Positions 39,983-52,200 of a stretch of DNA of 64,000 nucleotides are shown here, in pieces. The translations under genes were made by a program, and so were the position numbers. The first letter of the stretch is position 1; each line of letters starts with the position of its first letter. The notes beneath the pieces are model-generated. The model saw only the letters and a program-made list of their open reading frames with translations. It searched no databases and was not told the origin of the DNA. This stretch comes from Saitoella complicata NRRL Y-17804 (taxonomy: Eukaryota > Ascomycota > Saitoellomycetes > Saitoellales > Saitoellaceae), in assembly GCF_001661265.1 (NCBI RefSeq), contig NW_017567018.1:1-64000 (forward strand), in the 5' to 3' direction.

Positions 39983-42592
39983 TCAACCCCTCCTCCGTCG
40001 AAACCCATTCAACTGATCCGAAATCAATCTCGCCAACTCCTGATCATACTCTTCCTGCGTCTTTGTCCTCCCCCTAAGCCTCACAGGCAACACCGTATTC
40101 TCCATCGCGATGATCATCCTCATACTCTCATCGACATCGGCTGCTTCCGCCTGAACATTCGCAGTACTCCTAACCGCACTTCCCTTCTTAGACGGAGTAA
40201 CACTCCGGGATGGAGTAACTTTCTGTGATGGGGTAGCATTCTGGGATGGCGCAACACTCCCCGGCGACCCACTCCGCTTACCATACATCCCAATACCCAA
40301 TTCTCTCAGCCGCTTGTGTGCAGCATCTGTCGTTGTTTTGACACGAATCGCACTCCTGACCCATCCGGCCGTATCTGTAACCTGTGCATTCTGCAACTTC
40401 ATGCTCCTCCACGTCCCACTCGCTTCCTGGAACAAGACATTACTCTTGGACTCTCTACCTCCATTTTCGGGAATTGGCCGTCCCTTCCTATCCACAATCT
40501 TTGTGATGCGGCGGACAGCGGTAGAGGGGTCTGGAGCAGACATTATGTAAGGACCTGGGGCGCGGTTCATTGGGGCCCTTGATATGCCAATGGGGTAAGC
40601 GGTAAGAGAGAGGTCAGGGTTTCGTCTGTAAGGTGTGCGAGGGGTTAGAGTGGAGTCTGGTTCATACTGAATCCATGTGCCATATGAAGCTGATGGTGCT
40701 TGTCGTGGCAACGGAGGCAGCGTGCGACGGTGTGCCTTCTGGCTGCCAACTTGTTGCGTAGATGGGATCCGAGCTGGAGCTTGGCCTAGGGTTGGAGCAG
40801 CACGGTTTGGGACATAATATGACGGGTGTCGTGATTGTTGGCCTGAGCTCGTCTGGCCGTTACCCACGTGCACTGAATATGCACCTTCTGCCCTCCTTCC
40901 AACAGGAGGTCCCATGGGAACCCTATTCGCCAAGGGTTCTTCAGATAGCGTCCTCCGCATCCTGGACGCACCACCTGTAGCCAGCTGAGACATGGACACT
41001 TCAGGGCTACTATCAATGTCTGCTTCTCTGTGCCTCCGTCTCTGCTCTGCCAGCGGAACATCAGGGCTGCTGTCGCGATCAATGACACTTGCCCGTCTCA
41101 TCGTCCCGGGTGATGGGGTTTGACATCGACGGGGTGAGGCGCCAATGATAATACTCTCTTCTTCCCAGTCATCCATTGCTGTATAGTTGTCCGGCTCCAA
41201 GCGACCAAGCAAAGGTGAAGGGATCTTCTCCGTAGGATTGGGCTCTCCTGGTGCTTGTCCAGTAAGACTGTGTATCACAGCGTCCCTCAATCCCAGAGTC
41301 CTGATAGCCACAGGTGTATTTTCATCTTCTTCCTCGGGCGATTTAACCGGTGGAAGCGCCTCGGATGGGACACCTGCTAATGACTCCAGTACAAGTGCTC
41401 TGAGAGTGTCTCGCGTAAGCACCCCGCCCGAAACTCTTGGAGGTGCTGTCTGTGTGCGTCCCATAGTCCTTCGAGGCACAGGTAACGGAGGCGTTAATGG
41501 CAGCGCAATCTGAAGTGTGGGAAGCTTGAGAATCCTTTCAATAGGATCTGCATACTCCTGGGCGTCTTGTGGAGGTGTAAGAGGTAGTCGACTTTCGAAT
41601 GGCTTCGTGTTGAGGAAATCGTCCGTACTGGCCTGGGCTGCTTGAGGTTCCGAAGAGGCAATCCCAGTAAGTCGATTCCCATCTAGCAGAGGAAACTCGA
41701 AAACCTTCAACAGATCATCCACGGTTGCGTCTGGTTGAGGTGGCTTGATCCTGCGTCTGACAGCAGCTGGTCTGTCAGCTTCAAGATTATCCTCTGAAGC
41801 TCTCTTCTGTCCAAGCACCGGGTCTGAACTAGACAGCGTAGGCGTTCTCTCCAAGGCTGTATCCGTAGACCTAGGCAGAGCCGCATTCATCCGTGCCTCA
41901 AGCCCGTTTCTCCTTGAATCGTTGGCGCGTGGTAAGGGGCGCGACGAATCAACAATGGGAGGTGTACCAACGCTATCTGCAGGATTCGCCCTTGATGAAA
42001 ATTCTTCCAACCCTCTTTCCGCATCTCTCCTCAAGGATGGTGTTGGGTCTGACGTTACGAGACGCAGCCCGCCGTTGGGCCTCTTGACATAGGCGGCACC
42101 CCGAATCTTCACCAATGTTGACCTTTCTTTGGCCGGCTCGGGGAATGAGCCTGATGTTATATCCATGTCCCTTGACTCTTCCGTTATTTTCCGCGACCGT
42201 GCATTCATGGGGGGTAGCGCGAGGGTCTGTTCTGAAGGTCGATTCTGAGGCGGAGGGCGAGGAGGTGATGTGGTCGAAGGCATCGTAGCTGGATCTTTTC
42301 GTTGCAGGACGGGACGACTATGCGCACCATTCTTGCTGAACGAGACGGATGGACTCCTTCCTCGGGCATCATCGCTGGACCTCACCGGACCAACCTCAGG
42401 TTTTCTATCACCAGTATCGGCAACACTCGCGTTCGAATTTCCATTGGGAACAGAAAAGCTCAATTGATTCTTGCGCGACGCGTCTGATGGTCCACTTGAA
42501 CGGGTATCATTGGGCGACGCCGAGCGGCTAACGGGTTGTAATGAATGCGTAATGGTCTTATAGTTGGCGGCGAGGTTGGGTAAGCCCGCCAT
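39983..42592 (-). CDS. Large disordered protein of unknown function
   Basis: Single-exon 869-aa ORF with a clear ATG at 42592. Most of it is Ser/Pro/Arg-rich and lacks domains, with many SP and TP sites (SPSVSFSKNG, RRCQTPSPGTMR, DRDSSPDVPLAEQ) that would suit proline-directed kinases. A compact, less repetitive block near residues 690-800 (RRITKIVDRKGRPIPENGG, SGTWRSMKLQNAQ, DAAHKRLRELGIGMYGK) looks like the folded or conserved part. It is followed by short repeats of the type SQNATPSQKVTPSRSVTPSK. Basic character suggests a nuclear or cytoskeletal role, which is a guess. The protein was not recognised. Confidence 0.75.
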   Translation of the reverse strand: MAGLPNLAANYKTITHSLQPVSRSASPNDTRSSGPSDASRKNQLSFSVPNGNSNASVADTGDRKPEVGPVRSSDDARGRSPSVSFSKNGAHSRPVLQRKDPATMPSTTSPPRPPPQNRPSEQTLALPPMNARSRKITEESRDMDITSGSFPEPAKERSTLVKIRGAAYVKRPNGGLRLVTSDPTPSLRRDAERGLEEFSSRANPADSVGTPPIVDSSRPLPRANDSRRNGLEARMNAALPRSTDTALERTPTLSSSDPVLGQKRASEDNLEADRPAAVRRRIKPPQPDATVDDLLKVFEFPLLDGNRLTGIASSEPQAAQASTDDFLNTKPFESRLPLTPPQDAQEYADPIERILKLPTLQIALPLTPPLPVPRRTMGRTQTAPPRVSGGVLTRDTLRALVLESLAGVPSEALPPVKSPEEEDENTPVAIRTLGLRDAVIHSLTGQAPGEPNPTEKIPSPLLGRLEPDNYTAMDDWEEESIIIGASPRRCQTPSPGTMRRASVIDRDSSPDVPLAEQRRRHREADIDSSPEVSMSQLATGGASRMRRTLSEEPLANRVPMGPPVGRRAEGAYSVHVGNGQTSSGQQSRHPSYYVPNRAAPTLGQAPARIPSTQQVGSQKAHRRTLPPLPRQAPSASYGTWIQYEPDSTLTPRTPYRRNPDLSLTAYPIGISRAPMNRAPGPYIMSAPDPSTAVRRITKIVDRKGRPIPENGGRESKSNVLFQEASGTWRSMKLQNAQVTDTAGWVRSAIRVKTTTDAAHKRLRELGIGMYGKRSGSPGSVAPSQNATPSQKVTPSRSVTPSKKGSAVRSTANVQAEAADVDESMRMIIAMENTVLPVRLRGRTKTQEEYDQELARLISDQLNGFRRRRG

Positions 42593-43108
42593 GCTTGCTG
42601 CCAGGGTATCTTAGAAGACGTGTCTTAAGCTACAAAGCTGATCAAAGCTCCATGAATGTCGGTCTGTTGACGTGCTCGGATCGCGTTGGGTTCACTTCCA
42701 CGGAGAAGCAGCTGGTGTTGTACGTACCGGTAAGTCGAGTCGCCGGCGACGTACGTGCATTTCCTGTAACGTAGACACTGCTAAGGCAGGCACCCAGACA
42801 GAAGTCGAGGGCAAACAGGGAACATGTCAAGCTATTTTGCAACATCTTCTATGTTATATCTACCGCTGCCTCCATTGCAATCGGTGTCTCCTCGTCCCGT
42901 GCTCACCGCTCATGCATATGCATGTGGGCGGCACCGGTGCTCTGAACTCAATCCATGGACAACAGATGATGTGGTAATAGAGATTGGTATTCTTTCCTGT
43001 TCATCTATCATGAGAATGTCGACCAAGAAGTCCACGTGAAGTCCGTCCCAAAAGCGTCCAGACCTAGATTAATTACAAAAACATGCTACAGATAACCCCA
43101 GCGATAAA
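42593..43108. other. Intergenic, no gene seen
   Basis: Between the start of the disordered-protein gene and the stop of HMG-CoA reductase, both minus strand. It holds the promoter of the former and the 3' end of the latter. Nothing else recognised. Confidence 0.55.
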
Positions 43109-46100
43109 TCACTTCCTTGCCGACTCAGCGCTGGCAGGGGTCAATGCAGAAAGAGGGTGTACAGGCGTAGCGGTGCCAGAAGGAGCGGGGGTGTTGGCAG
43201 CGGATCTGTTGTGTGCCATGTGGGCCTTGACGAGGTGACCGGCCGCGAGGGCGGAACACAGGGAAAGCTCGCCTGCCAAGACGGCGGCGGCGATGATTCT
43301 GGCAAGCTGCTTGGCGTTGGTTCCGGGCACTTCTGGGTGAGGGCCACGGACGCCGAGCAAGTCAAGCATAGCACCCTGAGGATCCAGGATGGTCCCTCCA
43401 CCAATAGTACCACACTCGATGGAAGGCATGGAGACGGTCATGTGAAGGTTTCCGTCAACGTTCTTCATCAAAGTGATACAGTTGGCAGACTCAACGACCT
43501 GAGCCGGATCCTGCCCGGTAGCAAGGAAGACAGCAGCAACAATGTTAGCCGCATGTGCATTGAACCCACCAACGCTTCCAGCCATCGCAGAACCAACCAG
43601 GTTCTTCGTAATGTTCAACTCCACCAAAGCATCCACACTCGACTTCAACACATCCCTCACAACCTGACCAGGAATGATCGCCTCAGCAACCACCGATTTT
43701 CCACGTCCCTCAATCCAGTTGATCGCCGCAGGCTTCTTGTCCGTACAGTAGTTACCAGAAACAGACACAACATCCATATCGTAGAATCCACACTCCTCCT
43801 TCATGAATCTCAACGCAAACTCCGTACCCTTGGAAATCATGTTCATTCCCATAGCATCACCAGTACTCGTTCCGAAACGGATGTACAAGGTGGTACCCGC
43901 CAAGGCAGTCTTCAACTGCTTCAACCTCGCGAATCGGGAGGTGGAGTCGAATGCCTTCTTCATCGCCTTCTGTCCCTCCTCACTATCCAACCAGATCTTC
44001 GCCGCACCGGCCCTGGCGAGGTTAGGGAATGCAACACAAGGACCACGACTCATCATGTCCTGCGTCAAAACAGTGATGGCACCGCCACCGGCGTTGATAG
44101 CCTTGCAGCCACGACCCGTGGAAGCAACCAAGACACCCTCCGTAGTCGCCATGGGGATGTAGTACGACTTACCATCGATGATAAGAGGACCAGCAACACC
44201 AAGAGGCAAAGGAAGGTAACCAATGACATTCTCACAACAAGCACCCAAGACACGAGCGTAATCGTAATCCTGGTAAGGAAGAAGACTGTCCTCGAGAGTC
44301 TTGGTGTTCGAGTTGCGGGAGACCATAGCACGACGGATCTTGACGGCACGGAAGGGATCAGCGAGGATCTTCTCCAAGGCGTATCCAGGAATTTTTCCCT
44401 TCAAGGCAAGGATGACGGCTTCCTCATCGCTCAACTTCTTCGCATTGCCAGCCTTAAGGATCTCGACACACTCATCGAAAGAACGAGGAGCAGATGCGTC
44501 GCCATTGACCTCCTCAACGCAAGGAGAATCAGCGCGACCGCCGTCGTCAGCAACGATACGGGGGACAGGAACAGTCCTGATAACCTCGACGATCTTCTCG
44601 ACAACCTTAGGCTTCTGCTCACGAACCTGAATCCAACGAGCAGCGTTGAAGAGGTAAGCGTTCAATCCGACGGAGATAGCGAGGACAACGACAATCCACT
44701 TGGACATGATCGGGTCACCAACAGACCTGGTCCAAGACTCCAAGAAACCAAGAACCAAGTTCTCGACAGTGCCGTTACCAGCGTTGGGGTAAGCACTAGT
44801 GCTAGGCAAAGGAGCAGCAGAGATGGGCGAAAAGTGGATGGGAGGCAACATGGTGACGATAGATCCCTCAGAGAGCAACTTCGCTGCGGCATCCAAGAAA
44901 GGCTTATACTTGACGCTGAAAACATCAATAGGCACGTTCGCAGCGGCAGCAGTAACGATAGGGTTGACAGCAGCCGCAGTGGCAGGAACAGCCGGACGGA
45001 ACGGCATAGTGCAAACATTCAAGAAGTTAATCAACACAAATCCAGAGACCATGACGAGCTTGAACCTGGTAACGCTCTCATCGCGAACCTTGCGTCCACC
45101 GAACAGAGACAACCACCCGAAACTGCGTTCACGCTCCTCCTTGTTGACCTGAGGATCGTTGGCCATGGCGACCTTCTCGGCAGCCTTGTAGCTCATTCCC
45201 TCCTCCTCGAGAGCCTTGCGGATGGTAGTGTGACGCTTAATGCGGGTGATCTCGAGCTTGACGGCGAGGACCGCGGTGTAGAAGGTGAAGAGCATGAGGC
45301 AGTCGAATCCCAAGATCCAGGCAGCCAAGAAACAGAACTGCTTCAAGCCAGGAACACCAGACAGGGCACCCAAAGACAAAACAAGAATTTCGACGGCGTA
45401 GTCGCGGACGATGAGGAGACCCTTGGCACGAACAGCATCAACGACGTCCTCGCGGATAGCGCGGGGGCTGTTGCTAGAGCTTCCCTTCAAAACAGCCTTG
45501 GTGAGGAGGATGGGCTTCTCGAATCCAACGGTGATAACCAAGAAGGGCAATCCTTCACTCAAGCTAACAGGATCAATGGCGATACCAAGCTGGTGAACAG
45601 TGCACAAGGCGCACAAGAACGCGAATGTGCTGGACGTCAAAACCGTCGCTCCCAACCAAAAGTTTGATCCCAGAGTCCTCATATTAAGGAAGAGCGAAAC
45701 AAAGGTAAGGTGCATAGCCAAGTACCCAATTGTCATGATGATGATGTCGACACGGTCGGCCTTCTCAATGAGCTGGCGAATCTTAGCAGCGACGTCGTAA
45801 ACCGCGCGGCCGATCCACCAGACACTGCCTTCGGACGTACCGGCAGCAGGAGCGATGGTGAATCCGGCATCATGGAGAGCCCGGCGCATGGCGGGGTTCA
45901 ACCACTCATTCGCGGTAGCGGACTCGATAAGGAAACCAGAAAGGGAACCCGATGGTGGGAGAGGGGTGCAACCGTTAGAAGATGCGGAAAGGCAGGCGGA
46001 GGGCATGAGGGCGGATTCCAGAGCCGGAGGGAAGACAGCGTAGGGAGTGGTGGCCAACGCAATCGCGTACTGAGAGGTCTGTACAGTGTGTCAGCATATG

Positions 46101-46493
46101 CAATGCTATAATGCAAGAGAATCGACGGCTCCTATGAGGTTTGAATCACGTCCGCAACAGAGGAATTCCAGATGACCAACTGTAACCCCTGAATCCTCGG
46201 CAACTTCCGTGCTCACTCCATATTCCGCCCAAAGGTTCACTGACCTCAGTTTCTGTTGCCTGAACCCACTCTCCATTCTGAAGAACTACCTTTGCCTGAC
46301 CGAGGCCAGCAAAGTCTCTCCTAGCAACACCTCGCCAATTGTACGCACTCCACGCGGTCACTCGCGTCGTCGCAGCGATATCCAACAAATGGAAATAAGC
46401 CGTCGAAGCAAGCAACGCAACAAAGACTATGACATGAATCGGAAACTGAGCCGAGTAGGAGGCAATTGTCGGTAGGGGGTTGAGCGACTTCAT
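43109..46493 (-). CDS. HMG1: 3-hydroxy-3-methylglutaryl-CoA reductase
   Basis: ER membrane enzyme that reduces HMG-CoA to mevalonate, the committed step of sterol synthesis. Two exons: 46493-46245 and 46078-43109. A 166-nt intron (GTCAGT, GCTGAC, TGTACAG) joins ATETE to [15 protein letters not shown]; the protein is 1,072 aa. The first exon supplies the N-terminal membrane anchor ([21 protein letters not shown]). A sterol-sensing domain of several helices follows ([39 protein letters not shown]). The catalytic domain has [60 protein letters not shown] and the C-terminal catalytic His in [11 protein letters not shown]. Presence of the sterol-sensing domain suggests sterol-regulated stability. 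Confidence 0.97.
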
Positions 46494-47567
46494 CGTCGGT
46501 CACAGGCGCGCTTAACGAGGGGGTCGGATTGAAGCGCCGGTTGATCGACGGGTTGAAAAGGGAAGAAGGGAGCGACAACAGACCTCGAAAGTTGAAGATC
46601 GATGGCCGTTTATCCTCGCTCGACAACACTTGGGTGAGGATGCAGGTGAATGGCCGTCGCGGCTTTCTTGTTCGGTCTTGTCGAAATTCCCCGGCGGTCG
46701 CTTCTTCCAGCAGAGCGCGCGCGCGTTGGGGCGATGGCCTGGCGCACTGACAGCGAAGAATGCAGCCAGTGAACTGAATGGACAGTGATTGTTCGATGAA
46801 CACAGCCCGTGATGGGAGCTGAATACTAGGATGAAGGTAGGTGGAATGATACGAAGATGGACCGCATGATCGATGGGAGCTGCGATCATCCAGAGCACGG
46901 GAGACGAGCAGCAGCACATTCATGCTAGGTTAAGCAAGGAGGTGCAGAAGTGGAGGAGATGGCCACACCCGGCGTTACGATTAGCCGATAACGGTCTGAA
47001 TACTTGAGTGTTTTCGGAAGAAGTGTTCTTCAACTGTTTATTACTTACTACCTTACACGGGGCATCGCTATGGCTATGTTGTTTACCAAATCAACATTTC
47101 TGAATTTTCGCACGATGTTCAGCGAGTCGAACGTGTTTCCGTCCCTCACCTCCTCACAGATCTGAAGATTGCGATCTTCGTTGCACCGTCAGCGCGGTGG
47201 CTGGGGGTAGTGCGCGCTACAACATTGGACGAGCCGGAGAACGTTCCCACATACTGTAGCCAGTGCAGAACTGAACCCCTACCCACTGATGTCGCGCAAG
47301 AGCAATTGGCGGAACACCCACGGCACATGCGCAACGGAGGGCAGGCCGGTTTATTTACCAAGGAATCCACGAGAGATCTCCACAGCAGCTGGCAAGACCA
47401 GCGGGTTTAAACGTGCTCAGTTGAGCTGCACTTCATCAACGTTGGCCCTGGCGCGTGATGATACAGTGGGTACCTCCTCCCCGCTCCTCAATTCCAACAT
47501 AAAAGGGTCCGGCCCGCTTATTCAACTCTAGCTCCTAGCCACATCAATTGACCTACTTTGACTGGCC
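46494..47567. other. Divergent promoter interval (HMG-CoA reductase / GST)
   Basis: 1.07 kb between two divergent start codons. I see no intact gene. The ORF spanning 46321-46923 on the minus strand is a frame through the promoter and first exon. Sterol-response elements were looked for by eye and none could be asserted. Confidence 0.5.
47498..47506 (+). promoter_or_regulatory. TATA-like box of the GST gene
   Basis: CATAAAAGG lies about 62-70 bases upstream of the ATG at 47568, a suitable place for a core promoter. Confidence 0.4.
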
Positions 47568-48345
47568 ATGGGCAAAGGAAACGACATTCTGTTCAAGGGC
47601 GCAATTCCGGAAGTTCATTACTACGACTTTGGTGCGAAGGGTATGTACCGGATGAGTAGCCCTTGTTTGAGCGAAGCTGATCCGCCGTCTTCACAGGTCG
47701 CGGCGAAGTCCTCCGCGTCTTCCTCCACGAAGCGGAGATCGAGTACAAAGACTCCCGTATCCCCATTAAAGAATGGCCTAAATACAAGGAAAAGTTCGTC
47801 GCTTCGGGTTTTAATCCTGTTGGGAAGATACCGGTGCTACAGACGCCGACAGGGAATTACACGCAATCGATCCCGACGATAAGGTATTTATCGAAAAGGT
47901 TGGGGAAGTACTTTGGGAGGGATTTGGATGAGGAGTATGAGTGTGATCGTATCGCTGACGTAGGGATGGATCACCGTCGTACGTGGGCGTCGAAGGTGGT
48001 GTATGGGGATGAGATTACGGCGAAGGATTTCAAGGAGAATGTCACGCCTGAGTTCTTGAGGCAGTTCGAGATCTTTTACTCGATCAAGCATGGTGACTAT
48101 CTTTTGGGAGATGAGGTTGGTGAACCTGTGTTGTCGATCTCCTATGAGTTTGATGCAGGACGTCAACATTAACTGGTGTTAAACAGTTCTCGTACACGGA
48201 CATCCTGACATACCAACTCGTACACGATTTTGAAGTTGATTTGTCGAGCATGCCTAATCTCAACAGGGCTTGTCGTGCGGTGGAGAACAGACCTAGGATC
48301 AAGGAGTACTTTGAATCTCCTGAAAGGCACGAAGGTGAAGCTTGA
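47568..48345 (+). CDS. Glutathione S-transferase (sigma-like)
   Basis: Three exons: 47568-47640, 47697-48115 and 48187-48345. Introns are 56 nt (GTATGT ... TTCACAG) and 71 nt (GTTGGT ... AAACAG); all phases close, giving 216 aa, the normal GST length. The thioredoxin-like N-terminal domain has VHYYDFGAKGRGEVLRVFLH, with the glutathione-activating Tyr in the YYDF motif, and NPVGKIPVLQ with the cis-Pro. QSIPTIRYLSKRLG is the glutathione-binding SNAIL/TRAIL-like segment. The alpha-helical C-terminal domain ends ENRPRIKEYFESPERHEGE. Cytosolic detoxification or a prostaglandin-synthase-like role would be usual for this class. Confidence 0.92.
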
Positions 48346-48608
48346 CACTTTCCTAGCTAAGCAGGCCTGTCATTTACGTAATTTCGATTCTGTTCAGCTT
48401 CAACTGAAGTATTCATTTGCAATGGACCTGTACCCTAAGCCTCTCAGTGGGATTCATCCCAGGAAACGCTAAGCATACACTCCTTGTGCCCGTCAAGAGC
48501 ATTCATTCCAAGCATACCCTCTTCGCCTTGTTTGTCGCATCAGTTGAAAAGACTGTAGTGTATTATGTCAGTCATGCCTCCAGCCAATCCACCGCGTCTC
48601 AACTCACC

Positions 48609-48872
48609 TTACAACCTCCTCCCCTCCCCACTCGCCGGATTCGCACCCAAACCCTGTCCGCACCCGGGCTCTCCGGTCTGAACCTCATTCCGTCCCTGCT
48701 GCGTAACAGCCTCATTCTTCGCAACACCTTCCTTGTCGTTGAACGCGGCATCGACGCCAGAGTTGAAGGTTCCGCGGAGTTGTTCGCCAGCGCCGTGGAT
48801 TGCAGCTGCGATTCCTTTGACGCCGGAGGCGGCGGAAGAGCCTGTGTTCGTGCCTGTGTTTGTGGATGACAT
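48609..48872 (-). CDS. Small CsbD-like / stress-induced protein
   Basis: Predicted 87-aa protein, one exon, ATG at 48872. Composition is Gly/Ala/Asn/Gln-rich with no hydrophobic core. The central motif AAAIHGAGEQLRGTFNSG, then DAAFNDKEGVAKNEAVTQQG, resembles small CsbD-like proteins that are abundant in stressed or stationary fungal cells. A GTGAGT immediately after the stop codon leaves open a further downstream exon. Function of the family is not established. Confidence 0.65.
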   Translation of the reverse strand: MSSTNTGTNTGSSAASGVKGIAAAIHGAGEQLRGTFNSGVDAAFNDKEGVAKNEAVTQQGRNEVQTGEPGCGQGLGANPASGEGRRL

Positions 48873-49215
48873 TTTGTGTGGTGTGGTGTTGGAGGAGAGG
48901 CGGTGTGTGAAGGGTTGTGCAGCGTTGGGGGTGACGTCACAGGATCTACGAACTTACGATTGCACGGCGCAATTGGACGTGGCAAAGGAGATGCCCAGCG
49001 TCCCTATGTACCAGCAATTGAGGTGGGGGTCGGCCTTCCTCTCTCGAGCAACCCCATGACGTCGGCAGGCACAGCGCTGCAACACAGCCACTCGCTCAAT
49101 CCCGCGGCAGTCGGAGTAGCGGTCCGATATTCACGTCAATTGCAGTTGCAGTTGACAGCACTCTACGAAGAACCTGCCACCTGGACCCAACCACGCAGCC
49201 AGCTTAAGGGCAGAG

Positions 49216-52200
49216 ATGGTCCACCTATCAGGCCATCACCATGACGGTTCAGCCGGCGACGGGGACGGCATAGTTCAGACCGCCGCTCAGGGTCGCCGCG
49301 AGGAAGCCAAGATCGTGGAGGAGACTGCGAGACAGGGTGTCGCGGTCCATACCTTCAATGCAGACGCGACGCCGGAGCAAAAGGCTGCTGCGGCTGGTCA
49401 TAAGATTGGGACGATGGATATGAGTGCAGTTCAGCAGGGGACGGAGGGGAGGGGCGTTGTTAGTGATATGGTGAGTCGGTATACAGGGGTGTATGCTGCA
49501 GTATATGCGCATGGATCAATTGGGAGTGTATGCTAACACGGAGGATCAGGACTTGGCTGCCCAGCCTGAAGTCGCAATGCCCCCACCGAAACCCATCGAT
49601 ACTGCCGCTTTGTCGGCTGAAGCGGCAATCACACATACAGTCCGCCCAGACACCTCCAAAGCCGACGCCCTCGATGCCGAAGTAGGGTGGGACGCAGTCG
49701 GCCGCTACAACTCCCTCTCCGGCCGCGGCCTCTGCAAACCCACTGAAAAAGAACTCGCCGCCGCCGCTACCGAAGACGAAGGCCTCGGTTTCGAAGGCCT
49801 GGAAAAGAAATATGGCGATGAAGCCGAGATCGATGAGGAGAGTACGTGGCTCGAGAAGAACTTGTCGGATGGGACGTTTGGGGAGTGGTGGCATAATGCC
49901 GGGATTATCTTTTTTTCGGCGTTCGCGGGGTGGTTTCTGGGGTTGGTTGGGGGTGGCATCGGGGGGTTGTTGGTCGTTGTTGCAGTTGGGATGACTTATT
50001 ATCGTACCTCCGTTCGCCGATTCAGGAGGAATACGAGAGACACCATCAATCGCACCATGGCCAAGGCGAGACTGGAACAGGATACGGAGAGCGCGGAGTG
50101 GATTAACTCCTTCCTGACCAAGTTTTGGGTGATTTATGAACCGGTGTTGAGTGCGACGATTGTAGGGACTGTGGACCAGGTGCTGTCGACGAATACCCCG
50201 CCGTTTCTGGATTCATTGAGGTTGAGTACGTTTACGCTTGGTACCAAGCCGCCTCGTATTGAGCATGTCCGTACATACCCGAAGAGTGAGGAAGATGTCG
50301 TCTTGATGGATTGGAAGTTCAGCTTTAACCCGAATGACACGGATGATTTGACGATGAAGCAGATGCGGACACGGGTCAATCCCAAGATTATCTTGAGTAT
50401 TCGGGTTGGCAAGGGGTTGGTTAGTGGTGCCATTCCTATCTTGGTCGAGGACTTTGCGTTTTCCGGATTGATGAGGGTGAGGTTGAGGCTCATTACCGAG
50501 TTTCCTCATGTTCAGACCCTGGACCTCTCATTCATGGAAAAGCCTTCCTTCGATTACATCTGTAAACCTGTTGGTGGAGATCGGTTTGGATTTGATGTTG
50601 GACTCATCCCGGGGTTGACGACCTTCATCACGGAACAGGTTCATGCGAATTTGGGTCCGATGATGTACAACCCGAACGTGTTCACGTTGAATATTGAGCA
50701 GATGTTGAGTGGAGCTGGTGTTGCCCAAGCCATCGGTGTTGTGCAGATCACGGTTTATGCTGCCAAAGGGTTGAGAAACCCTGATCGGTTTAGTGGACAT
50801 CCGGATCCGTATTGTCGGTTTTCGATTAACCAGCATGGGGAGTTGGCTAAGACGAAGGTCATCCGGGACTCCTCGAATCCGAGGTTTAATGAGACGAAGT
50901 ATTTGCTTGTTACGTCGTTGAATGATGCGCTTACGCTCGAATTCCTCGATTTCAATGATTATCGGAAGGATAAGTTGTTGGGTGTCGCTTCCTTTGATCT
51001 CAAGAAGTTGGAGGAAGACGCAGAGATGGAGAATCAGCAGCTTCCAGTGGTGTACAACGCCAAAGATCGTGGTTCTGTGAATTTCGATATCGCGTATTAC
51101 CCTGTACTCAAGCCTACGAAGAATGAGGATGGGACGGAGGAGCCAGTGCCGGAGACTACGACGGGTATCGTGAGGTTTACAGTTCATCAGTGTAAGGATT
51201 TGGATGGGAAGAAGAGTGTTGTGGGGCAGTTGAGTCCGTATGCGTGTTTCATGCTTAATGGGAAGCAGATTCATAAATCACCTATATCGAAGAGGACGAA
51301 TAACCCGATCTGGGATGAGTCGTATGAGATGTTGATCTCGAATCGACCGAATTGTCGGTTGGGTGTTGTCATCAAGGATGATCGTGATTTGCAGAGTGAT
51401 CCCACGGTTGGGAAATACCAGATCTTTTTGAATGATTTGTTGAATACGACGAAGGAGCAGAAGAATTGGTTTTCGCTTGCTGGGGACAATGGGAGGATTA
51501 GGTTGAGTGCGGAGTGGAAGTCTGTCTCTATGCCTGGTGGTATCCACGGCTCGGGCGGATATACTGTTCCGATTGGAATGGTCCGTTTGCACTTCAAGCG
51601 CGGTATCGATTTGAGGAACGTCGAGGCAAAGACGGGAGGCAAGTCTGATCCGTATGTGAGGGTGTTGATCTCGAATGATATGAAGGCCAAGACGACCTGG
51701 ATCAAGAATGATCTCAATCCGGTTTGGGATGAGATTTTGTATGTTCCTGTTAGGTCCCAGAAGGAGAAGTTGACGCTCGAGGTCATGGATTATCAGTCTC
51801 ATAGCCGTGATCGGTCGTTGGGGTGGTATGAACTCGATTGTTCGCCGCTTATTCAGAAGAATGACACAACGGGTGAGTGGCTCGAGTCAGCGCAGCGTTA
51901 TGAGGTGACGAGGCCGCTTCTTGATCATCGCAAGACTGCGAAGGGTTCTATTGAGTTTACCGCTCACTTTTACCCGTGCATGAATATTGAGGATGGAGAG
52001 TGGGATGGAACTGGTGCTGCACAGGAAGCGGCTGAGAAGAAGGCTAGGCAGATGGCTGGGGATGTCACTGAGGACGAGGGACCTGTTTCTTCGGTCGTCA
52101 ATGGCAGGAGTAGGACAACTACTATGGAGAGCTTGCCGGAGCCGAGGAGTGATGTGCCCGCTCCTGTTCCTGGTGCTGGGGCTCCGGCTATGAAGGTTGA

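Noticed and set aside
43157-45667. 836-codon open frame on the plus strand opposite HMG-CoA reductase
   Set aside because: Antisense shadow. The coding strand rarely uses TTA, CTA or TCA codons, so the opposite strand stays open; the translation has no domain and is Arg/Asp/Ser-rich.
46321-46923. 200-codon minus-strand frame upstream of HMG-CoA reductase
   Set aside because: It overlaps the first exon in another frame and has no domain; treated as promoter sequence.
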